Part shown: positions 1 through 5,759 of the stretch, one piece after another
How positions within the stretch are numbered: position 1 is the first letter of the stretch
How the letters are laid out: every line of letters starts with the position of its first letter
Assembly (NCBI GenBank): GCA_045606045.1
Contig: JAZURE010000039.1
Span: 1 to 8,445 of the forward strand
DNA length: 8,445 nucleotides
Source of the DNA: RGIG8748 sp045606045
GTDB taxonomy: Bacteria; Bacillota; Clostridia; UMGS1810
Direction of reading: 5' to 3'
Notes under the pieces: model-generated
The model's database searches: none
What the model saw: the letters and a program-made list of their open reading frames with translations, nothing else
Told to the model about the DNA's origin: nothing
Made by a program: the position numbers and the translations under genes

Positions 1-174
1 TGCGTATTTCAAGAACATATGTCTTAAATCTACGCAAAAACGGAGCCGCACTGACTCGCTCACTCAGAGCTCGGCAGTGCTAAAATTACCGAACCGCAGC
101 GGAAATTGATTTTCGGTAATTTTGCTCCGTTTTTTTGCTTGATTTAAGGCATCTGTTTTATCTTGAAATACGCA
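1..174. repeat. Large nested palindromic (cruciform-forming) element
   Basis: Several nested inverted repeats are visible. Bases 1-13 are the perfect reverse complement of 162-174. Bases 20-30 pair with 141-151 (10 of 11, the exception a G/T). Bases 34-46 pair with 124-138 with a two-base bulge. Inside lie two separate hairpins: 48-53 with 75-80, and 82-93 with 112-123 (12 of 12). Together this is a long stem ending in two side hairpins. No protein is plausible here. The outermost arm starts at base 1, so the element may extend beyond the window. It lies downstream of the phosphoribosyltransferase gene and could end transcription from that operon. It resembles palindromic repeat or MITE-type elements of Clostridia in style; family membership is inferred. 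Confidence 0.75.
34..138. terminator. Possible bidirectional terminator inside the left palindrome
   Basis: The arms GCAAAAACGGAGC (34-46) and GCTCCGTTTTTTTGC (124-138) give a GC-containing stem closed by A-runs on one side and T-runs on the other. Either strand would therefore produce a stem followed by U residues. It lies about 80 bases past the stop of the last gene of the minus-strand operon, a suitable place for an intrinsic terminator. The long, branched loop is unusual for a simple terminator, so the role is uncertain. Confidence 0.4.
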
Positions 175-196
175 AGTGCAACTTATCGGATAACCT

Positions 197-228
197 CCGC
201 TGTGCGCTCTGTGCATTTTTTAACATTC
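197..228. repeat. Copy 1 of dispersed repeat end (direct repeat of 5724-5755)
   Basis: Bases 205-228 are identical to 5732-5755 (24 of 24). Adding 197-204 against 5724-5731 gives 29 of 32. The minus-strand core begins GAATGTTAAAAAATGCAC. This copy overlaps the 3' end of the phosphoribosyltransferase gene and supplies its last two codons and the stop (GAA TGT TAA). By analogy with copy 2, it should be the inner end of an element whose other end is left of the window or inside the 1-174 palindrome. Confidence 0.8.
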
Positions 229-774
229 CTTTTTGTTTCCGTTTTTATCAAAAAGAGGTAGCGGCTCAAGATATATTATATCATCTCTTTTGGCTGCATC
301 GCCCTCCGCAAGAACTGCCATCTTGCCTGCTATAATTCCCCCTGCCTTTTCACAGAGAATTTCAAGGCATTTTAATGAATCGCCCGTGCTTATAACATCG
401 TCCACTATAAGTACCCTCTTGCCGCAAAGCTCGGATGTGGCTGTTTCATCAATATTAAGTACCTGTGGATGTGCGGTAGTAATACTGTTTACCTCGGCGG
501 TTATTACATTTTTCATATACACCTTAAGTCCCTTTCGGGCTACTACATATCTGCATCCCGCCTGCTTTGCCATTTCGTATGCAAGGGGAATACTCTTGCA
601 CTCTGCTGTAAGGATTACATCAAATTCGGGAGCTTTCTTAAGAAGCTCTGATGCGGATTTTTCAGTAATTTCCACATCGCCAAGCATTATAAATGCGGCA
701 ATATAGAGGTCATCTGCCACTTCAAAAAGCGATAGCTTTCTTTCTACACCTGCAATATTAATCTTGTATTCCAT
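220..774 (-). CDS. Phosphoribosyltransferase of the adenine/purine salvage type
   Basis: This 184-residue cytosolic protein carries the PRPP-binding signature of type I phosphoribosyltransferases at about residues 121-133 (VLIVDDVISTGDS), with the acidic pair D125-D126. The length and the layout with VARKG (78-82) before the PRPP loop resemble adenine phosphoribosyltransferase relatives, which join a purine base to PRPP to make a nucleotide. The base specificity cannot be fixed by eye, so no symbol is given. The ATG at 774 is preceded by GAGGTGA, a strong ribosome binding site. It starts 14 bases after the DHHW gene stop, so it is probably the last gene of the same operon, although it has no obvious role in surface acylation. 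The final residues E-C and the stop lie within a dispersed repeat, so the native C-terminus may have been altered slightly. Confidence 0.85.
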   Translation of the reverse strand: MEYKINIAGVERKLSLFEVADDLYIAAFIMLGDVEITEKSASELLKKAPEFDVILTAECKSIPLAYEMAKQAGCRYVVARKGLKVYMKNVITAEVNSITTAHPQVLNIDETATSELCGKRVLIVDDVISTGDSLKCLEILCEKAGGIIAGKMAVLAEGDAAKRDDIIYLEPLPLFDKNGNKKEC

Positions 775-788
775 ATTATCACCTCAAA

Positions 789-1907
789 TTATATTAAAAG
801 CCACGAAGTGCTCTCGTCTGTTATGAGAGTATCTATACCGTAAAGATACAAAATTTCGTCTATATCCTTATCCTCTAAAAACTCTTTCATAGAGGCACGG
901 TAGTACCGCATATCAAGCATATGGATATTTTTGTAATTATATGCAAGAAACGGTGCCATGTTCTGCGCATAGGAATCTCTTATTATAAGGAGATTTCCGC
1001 CTTTGGCTTTGGGATTTTCTATCCTTACATAGCTATGGTTTCCGTCAAGATACACAGGATACATATCCATATTTTTAAGATGGTCTTTAAAAAACATTGT
1101 ATCCGCTGTCTTGCCGTCTTCAAAGGTTACCTTAACATCAAGACCCAAATCCCATATTTCTAAAGCATCGCTCTTTTCCATAAAATATCCGCTGCCCGAA
1201 TAAGTAGTGCCGTAAAAGCCTGAGACGGTTTCCACAGTATAGTCATCCCTATCGGGATAATCAATACCCATAAGATTGCAATACTCTCCGTACAGTGTAT
1301 AGCTTCCCAGAGAGGTAAGATGGTGGTCGGTGTGATAATATACATCATCGCCTGCCTTGTAGCTATCGTAGATGATTACTCTTGTATCAAAAAATCTTAT
1401 ATTTTGGGTAAGGTCGGATGCTGTCTTAAAAAGTTCATCATCTCTGTAGCTCTTATGATTTAAAGGAAGCTTATCCTCCATAATATATCCTGCTGAGGGA
1501 ACTATCATAAGAGTGGAGGGGATACCGCTTTTTGCCGTAAATGCACTTATATTATTCATATTCTTTCTAAACGATGTATCGGCATCAGTCTTGGGAGCAT
1601 TTATAAGATATCCGTCTTTTGCAAAATATATATCCTTTAAAGCATTTTTACCCATGAGCTTATCGAAATAGGCACTTAGCCCCACAAAGAAATCGCGCCC
1701 TGATATGTGGTCGCTCACATAGGTCTCAAGTCCGTCCTGAAACTCACCCGAAGCTATGCTTTCCCATGTAAAAGGGGGAAATTCGGCAAGTATTCTCTTT
1801 TCATTTTCCGAATATGTTTTGCTTTGTCCGAAAAATGTCCAAAGTGCCATAAGGGTTATCGAACACATAAACAAAACAGGAAACGGATGTTTTATAAATT
1901 TTTTCAT
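789..1907 (-). CDS. DHHW family protein (AlgX/AlgJ-like), surface polymer O-acylation
   Basis: This 372-residue protein has a positively charged start and one hydrophobic segment at about residues 9-27, indicating a membrane-anchored or exported protein with its bulk outside the cell. The family motif is T-D-H-H at 193-196 followed by LTSLGSY. Near the C-terminus IIRDSYAQ (308-315) carries a serine, S312, in the position of the SGNH-type nucleophile. DHHW proteins are relatives of AlgX/AlgJ, which act with MBOAT proteins to transfer acetyl groups to exopolysaccharides; the exact substrate here is unknown. The ATG at 1907 is preceded by GAGG, whose first bases overlap the TGA stop of the MBOAT gene, suggesting translational coupling. 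MBOAT followed at once by DHHW is a very common clostridial arrangement, which supports joint function. Confidence 0.88.
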   Translation of the reverse strand: MKKFIKHPFPVLFMCSITLMALWTFFGQSKTYSENEKRILAEFPPFTWESIASGEFQDGLETYVSDHISGRDFFVGLSAYFDKLMGKNALKDIYFAKDGYLINAPKTDADTSFRKNMNNISAFTAKSGIPSTLMIVPSAGYIMEDKLPLNHKSYRDDELFKTASDLTQNIRFFDTRVIIYDSYKAGDDVYYHTDHHLTSLGSYTLYGEYCNLMGIDYPDRDDYTVETVSGFYGTTYSGSGYFMEKSDALEIWDLGLDVKVTFEDGKTADTMFFKDHLKNMDMYPVYLDGNHSYVRIENPKAKGGNLLIIRDSYAQNMAPFLAYNYKNIHMLDMRYYRASMKEFLEDKDIDEILYLYGIDTLITDESTSWLLI

Positions 1908-1918
1908 ATCATATTACC

Positions 1919-3298
1919 TCAAAAACGGAAATACAAAAACGGATTGTAGGTCTCTGTAACAAGACTTGCCACACAGAGAATAAAGCCTATAATGCAAAGC
2001 AGAGCTTCGGCAAAATTCCACTTGCGCTTCATCCTCATCATACCCCACAGCGCCGCCATAAGAGGAGTACAGCCTATTATACCAACCACAAAAGTGCCAA
2101 GCCACGGTACGAGCTGTCCTATGCTTCCCAAGCGGAAAGTAAACATATAACTAAGATAATTAAATGCATCCGTAAAGGTGGGGGCTGCAAAGAATATCCA
2201 GCCTATTATAACTATAACAAGTGTGTATATGTGCCTTATAACCTTGGGAATTCGGGAGAGTGCCTTGCCCCATACAAACTTTTCCAAAAGGAGCAGGACA
2301 CCGTAGTACACACCCCATGCAACGAAATTCCACCCTGCACCGTGCCAAAGACCTGTAAGCGCCCACACGATGAGTATATTAATTGCGTGCCTTAATACAC
2401 TTACTCTGTTTCCGCCAAGTGGTATGTATACATAATCTCTGAACCATGTGCTAAGAGATATATGCCATCTGCGCCAAAATTCTGTAATACTTCTGGATAT
2501 ATAGGGATAGCTGAAATTGATGCAAAAATCAAATCCAAGCATCTTACCGAGACCGCGCGCCATATCGGAATATCCCGCAAAGTCAAAATATATCTGAAGT
2601 GTGTAGGCAAAGGCGCCTATCCATGCTCCGCCTGTTCCAAAGAGTGCGGTATCTGCAAACACGGTGTCCCATATCTTACCGAATTGATTTGCAAGAAGAA
2701 TCTTTTTGCAAAGACCTATTATAAAGAGCTTAACACCGTTTGAAAACATCTCCAAAGTAACATGTCTATCGCGCATCTTGCGCTCCACATCGCAGTAGCG
2801 GACTATAGGTCCCGCTATAAGCTGGGGGAAAAGCGAGATATATGCGGCAAAATCCACAAAGTTCTTTGTGCTTCGGCATGAGCGACGGTATACATCTATT
2901 ACATACGACATAGCCTGAAAGGTATAGAATGATATACCTATGGGAAGTACAATCTTTGCAACGGGAAGAGTGCTGAATGCGGGAATTATTCTTAATGTAT
3001 CCAAAGCAAGCGATGTGTATTTAAAAAATCCCAGAGCACCAAGATTCAAAACAATGTTTACTGTAAGGATGAGCTTTCTTCTTTTGTTTGATACTGTCTT
3101 ATCCAAAAGCAGAGCGCACACATAGTTTACCAAAATAGAAGCAAACATAAGAAGAACATATACAGGCTCTCCCCATGCATAGAAAATAAGATTTGCTATG
3201 AGCAAAAACGCATTTCTGAATTTTTGCGGAAGCAAATAATTAATTATTATAACTACAGGTAAAAATATAAACAGAAAAATGAGGCTTGAAAAAACCAT
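1919..3298 (-). CDS. MBOAT family membrane O-acyltransferase (AlgI-like)
   Basis: A polytopic membrane protein of 459 residues, the usual size for AlgI/DltB/PatA-type MBOAT enzymes. The N-terminus (MVFSSLIFLFIFLPVV) is typical of this family. Signature stretches are FYAWGEP (about 39-45), LPIGISFYTFQAMSYVIDVYR (about 118-138), YFDFAGYSDMARGLG (about 237-251), FWRRWHISLSTWFRDYVYIPLGG (about 274-296) and LTGLWHGAGWNFVAWG (about 315-329), which contains the catalytic histidine H319. Such proteins accept acyl groups, normally acetyl, inside the cell and pass them to a polymer-modifying partner outside. The ATG at 3298 is chosen because GGAG lies 8 bases upstream; starting at 3340 would add 14 residues encoded by a perfect hairpin and has no ribosome binding site. 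It is followed directly by its DHHW partner. Confidence 0.93.
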   Translation of the reverse strand: MVFSSLIFLFIFLPVVIIINYLLPQKFRNAFLLIANLIFYAWGEPVYVLLMFASILVNYVCALLLDKTVSNKRRKLILTVNIVLNLGALGFFKYTSLALDTLRIIPAFSTLPVAKIVLPIGISFYTFQAMSYVIDVYRRSCRSTKNFVDFAAYISLFPQLIAGPIVRYCDVERKMRDRHVTLEMFSNGVKLFIIGLCKKILLANQFGKIWDTVFADTALFGTGGAWIGAFAYTLQIYFDFAGYSDMARGLGKMLGFDFCINFSYPYISRSITEFWRRWHISLSTWFRDYVYIPLGGNRVSVLRHAINILIVWALTGLWHGAGWNFVAWGVYYGVLLLLEKFVWGKALSRIPKVIRHIYTLVIVIIGWIFFAAPTFTDAFNYLSYMFTFRLGSIGQLVPWLGTFVVGIIGCTPLMAALWGMMRMKRKWNFAEALLCIIGFILCVASLVTETYNPFLYFRF

Positions 3299-3312
3299 AT
3301 CAAAATCTCCAA

Positions 3313-3339
3313 TGCCGGACAGTTTCAGACTGTCCGGCA
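3313..3339 (-). promoter_or_regulatory. Intercistronic hairpin just ahead of the MBOAT ribosome binding site
   Basis: An 11-base-pair perfect stem: TGCCGGACAGT at 3313-3323 pairs with 3329-3339, leaving a 5-base loop. It lies between the DUF4358 stop (3351-3353) and the MBOAT Shine-Dalgarno GGAG (3307-3310), leaving only 2 bases to the latter. No run of U follows on the minus strand, so it is a poor intrinsic terminator. More likely it separates or stabilises the mRNA segments, or tunes MBOAT translation. Confidence 0.65.
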
Positions 3340-3350
3340 AATATGTTTTA

Positions 3351-3956
3351 TTATTTAATGTATTTTGTATAAATTGCCCTCATAGCTTCAAAATCAGGTG
3401 TTAAGAACATGGAAATATGGTTTCCTCTGCGTTCTACCCTGCATTTTTGAGCAAGTGCATAATTCTCGGCATCATAACCCTTGGACTGCTCTGTAAAGCT
3501 TGAATGCTTTGCCTTTAAAAGCGCTTCCACTCTGGAGGCAGCGGCGCTGTCCTTGGCTTCTACCATAACTGCTTCGTGGGGGAAAGTGCCCTCCATAACC
3601 ACAAATCCTACAGCCTGAAGCATATCTCCCATATCTGCGCCGTAGAGAGAGGCTATTGCAGACGCATCCAAATCCAATGCGCCCGATGCGGATACCGCCG
3701 ACTTGATTTCTGCGCTTATCTGCGCAAGAGTTTTTGTTTCAGTCTTGGGCTGTTCTTCCTCTTTCTGTTCCTTCTCGGATTCCTTTTCGGGTTCTTCTTC
3801 CGTTACTTTTTCCGGCTCTTTTTCGTGAACTATTTCTTTTTCTTCTTTTTCCTCACGGGTTATATTCTCGATTTCCTTGGGTTTGTCCTCGCCGCAACCT
3901 GCAAACACAAATGTAAACATAAGGATTGCAGCAAGAAGAAATGCTAATTTTTTCAT
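3351..3956 (-). CDS. DUF4358 domain lipoprotein
   Basis: A 201-residue predicted lipoprotein. MKKLAFLL begins a hydrophobic signal peptide ending in the lipobox FAGC, so C21 would be lipidated and the protein held on the outer face of the membrane. A very charged, low-complexity Glu/Lys linker follows at about residues 25-73. A globular part from about residue 75 to the end matches the DUF4358 pattern (EAVMVEAKDSAAASRVEALL, then a basic segment and a strand ending in FLTPD). DUF4358 has no proven function to my knowledge. The ATG at 3956 is chosen over one at 3989 because AAAGGG lies about 9 bases upstream and the signal peptide then starts correctly. The gene begins 16 bases after the SLH-SGNH stop. 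The context suggests a role around surface polymer modification. Confidence 0.85.
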   Translation of the reverse strand: MKKLAFLLAAILMFTFVFAGCGEDKPKEIENITREEKEEKEIVHEKEPEKVTEEEPEKESEKEQKEEEQPKTETKTLAQISAEIKSAVSASGALDLDASAIASLYGADMGDMLQAVGFVVMEGTFPHEAVMVEAKDSAAASRVEALLKAKHSSFTEQSKGYDAENYALAQKCRVERRGNHISMFLTPDFEAMRAIYTKYIK

Positions 3957-3972
3957 ATTTTGATACCCTTTC

Positions 3973-5376
3973 TTATATCTCGGGAGCATGTGTCAAAAGG
4001 TAATTTATCCATGCTTTGTCTGCTTCGTAATTAAAGTGGATGCCCATAGTCGCAGGGTCGCTGCAATAGGACTTTCTGAGGTCCTTGTTTTCATCATATA
4101 CTGCCTGTGCTATATCCACATAGTACCATCCTCGCTGTTGGCAAAGAGCAAGAATTCTTTCGTTGTACTGTGCTATAACGGTGTTGTTGAGCTTAGCGCC
4201 TTTTATGGGGCTGTCAGATGTCATAGGTGTTACGGACTGTATTATAATCTTGGCATCGGGTGATTTTGCCTGTATCTTTTCCACCAGTAATACCATATCA
4301 TTTACACAATTATCAAGTCCGAAGGAAAGACTGTTTACACCAAGAAGAATATATACTTTCTTTGCACCTGTCTTTGCTACTGCATCCTCTACTGTGAGTT
4401 TTTCGCCCTTGTATACAGGGTGCAGCGAATCGGCAGTTAAAGGCCAATGCGCATTTTTGGGACTTAAGCTTCCTACGCAAAGGAAGGTAGCATTTCCGAG
4501 AGCCCTGGTGGATGCGCAGTAGAACTGGAGCGACATGGATACCGAATCGCCTACAAATACCGCATCATTGAAATATGATAAGTCAACACGAGCCCTCTCG
4601 GCTACATATGCAGTATGGAAGTTCTTTTTGATATATTCGGGATAGCTGCCATAGAGACTGTCGTATGCACCTGCCGTTGTACTTACGGCTGTATCGCCCT
4701 CAGATACAGGGTCGAGAGCAGAGTTATACATCTTGTATATAATCTGCGAAAGCTCTGCCCTGTTAATAGGGTCTTTGGGGCGGAAGTTGCCGTCAGAATT
4801 GCCGTTTATAAATCCCGAAAGCTTGGATGCCACAACAAATGAGCGTGCATAGTGTCCTATAGTCATGGAATCTCTGAACGGGTCTGTATTTCCTATTGCC
4901 TTGGGGCTTATGTCTCTGTATGTGAGGTAGCGCATTGCCATGGTGCAAAGTGCCTCTCTCGAGCAGGTGCCAAACGGGTCTAATCTTCCGTCGGGATGGC
5001 CTGTGATTATGCCGTTTTCATACGCCCACTGTATTGGCTTATAGTATGTGTTATCGTCCATTTTAACATCTGTAAAGGGAAGAGGCTCGTCCGACATAGT
5101 TTCCTCTATGCTGTAACAGGTGCGGTCAAGATTGTAAAGATACAGAACCATGTCCTGTCTTTGTGCGTGTACATCGGGATAAAACATTGTGCTGCCTCTG
5201 GGAATAATACCTACATCATAGAGAGTATTTACAGCCTCGCTGTACCATGCATTCATGCCTACATCGGTATACGGAGAACCCAAAACTTCGTCGGACTTTA
5301 TAAAAGTTGCAGATAGCATAATGCTAAAAGCAACACAAAAACACGATATGTATTTTATATACTTCCAATACTTCAA
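3973..5376 (-). CDS. Exported SLH-domain protein with C-terminal SGNH/GDSL hydrolase-like domain
   Basis: A 467-residue secreted protein. A signal peptide occupies about residues 1-30 (basic start, hydrophobic 10-25). Three S-layer homology domains follow at about 35-86, 98-151 and 164-217, with basic motif residues in QRQD (72-75), SREA (139-142) and NRAE (205-208). SLH domains normally bind pyruvylated secondary cell-wall polysaccharide. A linker leads to an SGNH domain from about 270: VGDS (275-278) holds the nucleophile S278, LLGVNSL (344-350) holds N348, and GIHF (445-448) holds H447. The usual Asp three residues before the His is Met here. The enzyme would be an esterase or acyltransferase on a surface glycan; which one cannot be told. 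The start is TTG at 5376, chosen because GGTGAT lies about 6 bases upstream and the signal peptide follows directly. It is the first gene of the operon. Confidence 0.88.
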   Translation of the reverse strand: MKYWKYIKYISCFCVAFSIMLSATFIKSDEVLGSPYTDVGMNAWYSEAVNTLYDVGIIPRGSTMFYPDVHAQRQDMVLYLYNLDRTCYSIEETMSDEPLPFTDVKMDDNTYYKPIQWAYENGIITGHPDGRLDPFGTCSREALCTMAMRYLTYRDISPKAIGNTDPFRDSMTIGHYARSFVVASKLSGFINGNSDGNFRPKDPINRAELSQIIYKMYNSALDPVSEGDTAVSTTAGAYDSLYGSYPEYIKKNFHTAYVAERARVDLSYFNDAVFVGDSVSMSLQFYCASTRALGNATFLCVGSLSPKNAHWPLTADSLHPVYKGEKLTVEDAVAKTGAKKVYILLGVNSLSFGLDNCVNDMVLLVEKIQAKSPDAKIIIQSVTPMTSDSPIKGAKLNNTVIAQYNERILALCQQRGWYYVDIAQAVYDENKDLRKSYCSDPATMGIHFNYEADKAWINYLLTHAPEI

Positions 5377-5413
5377 AATAAATCACCAATTTCTATTATT
5401 TTTCGACTATAAT

Positions 5414-5442
5414 ATTGTACCACACCATATACTCTGTGTCAA
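5414..5442 (-). promoter_or_regulatory. Sigma-A promoter of the SLH-SGNH/MBOAT operon
   Basis: On the minus strand TTGACA (5437-5442) is followed after exactly 17 bases by TACAAT (5414-5419), an almost perfect vegetative promoter. Transcription would start near 5407, giving a leader of about 30 bases before the TTG start codon at 5376. A/T tracts at about 5457-5485 lie upstream of the -35 box and may act as an UP-like element. No operator palindrome is obvious, suggesting constitutive expression. Confidence 0.88.
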
Positions 5443-5640
5443 TCGGTTATGTAACAACTTTTTAAGATTTTTTTAAAAAATTTACATTGTTGAAAGGGCG
5501 CCTTGGGAATGTTTAAAAATAGTACAGAACGGGCAAACTGAACCCAAGCAAGGCATAGCCTTGCTTGGGGGTACCCGAAGGCGTACAAAGGTACGTCAAG
5601 AGGTGAAGTTTGTCCGGAGTTAAGCGGCAAATAAACGCAA

Positions 5641-5668
5641 AGAAAACCGCGTTTTCACGCGGTTTTCT
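5641..5668 (-). terminator. Probable terminator of the phage gene block
   Basis: A perfect 12-base-pair stem (AGAAAACCGCGT at 5641-5652 with 5657-5668) has a 4-base loop. On the minus strand the stem ends in GGTTTTCTTTG, giving a U-rich tail. It lies about 92 bases past the large terminase stop, and a second A/T-ended stem at 5678-5698 stands just before it. Both belong to the larger palindromic element, so termination may be a side effect of that element. Confidence 0.5.
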
Positions 5669-5723
5669 ACATTTTCTAAAACACCTTTGAGGTGTTTTCA
5701 ATCCAAGAATGTTTTCATTCATG

Positions 5724-5755
5724 CCGCTTAACGCTCTGTGCATTTTTTAACATTC
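5724..5755. repeat. Copy 2 of dispersed repeat end (direct repeat of 197-228)
   Basis: It is identical to copy 1 over 5732-5755 and 29 of 32 overall, in the same orientation. It forms the right terminus of the 5507-5755 element and includes the right closing arm of module B. It starts 4 bases past the large terminase stop codon, so both copies sit at or immediately beyond the 3' end of a gene. Confidence 0.85.
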
Positions 5756-5759
5756 TCTT

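Larger units (their letters stand above)
5507..5755. repeat. Palindrome-rich intergenic element with terminal inverted repeats
   Basis: Bases 5507-5520 are the inverted repeat of 5742-5755 (13 of 14). Inside are two branched modules. Module A is closed by 5530-5539 with 5607-5616 (one G/T pair) and holds hairpins 5543-5554/5558-5569 (12 of 12, loop ATA) and 5582-5586/5591-5595. Module B is closed by 5619-5629 with 5722-5732 (11 of 11) and holds hairpins 5641-5652/5657-5668, 5678-5686/5690-5698 and 5707-5711/5716-5720. The right end repeats at 197-228. Short reading frames here are byproducts of the repeats. No flanking target duplication is visible. The element could be a MITE-like repeat, a structured RNA, or both. 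Confidence 0.75.

Noticed and set aside
233..706. 157-codon open frame on the plus strand
   Set aside because: It is antisense to the phosphoribosyltransferase gene with its clear PRPP motif, and is low-complexity Ser/Ile-rich.
3300..3340. MBOAT start at 3340
   Set aside because: The extra 14 residues would be encoded by a perfect hairpin and no ribosome binding site precedes it; the ATG at 3298 has GGAG at proper spacing and the family-typical N-terminus.
5530..5732. CRISPR array or tRNA-like structure
   Set aside because: The hairpins are all different in sequence and spacing, with no repeated unit, and no cloverleaf with T-loop or anticodon features is found.
5439..5743. Two overlapping short reading frames (63 and 76 codons, minus strand) in the intergenic region
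   Set aside because: They lie across perfect hairpins and the promoter, lack good ribosome binding sites and overlap each other; the repeats explain them.
205..5755. The 24-bp direct repeats as attL/attR of a prophage
   Set aside because: The segment between them carries host-type genes, not phage genes, no integrase is visible, and copy 2 is better explained as the terminus of an inverted-repeat element. It stays open as a recombination site only.
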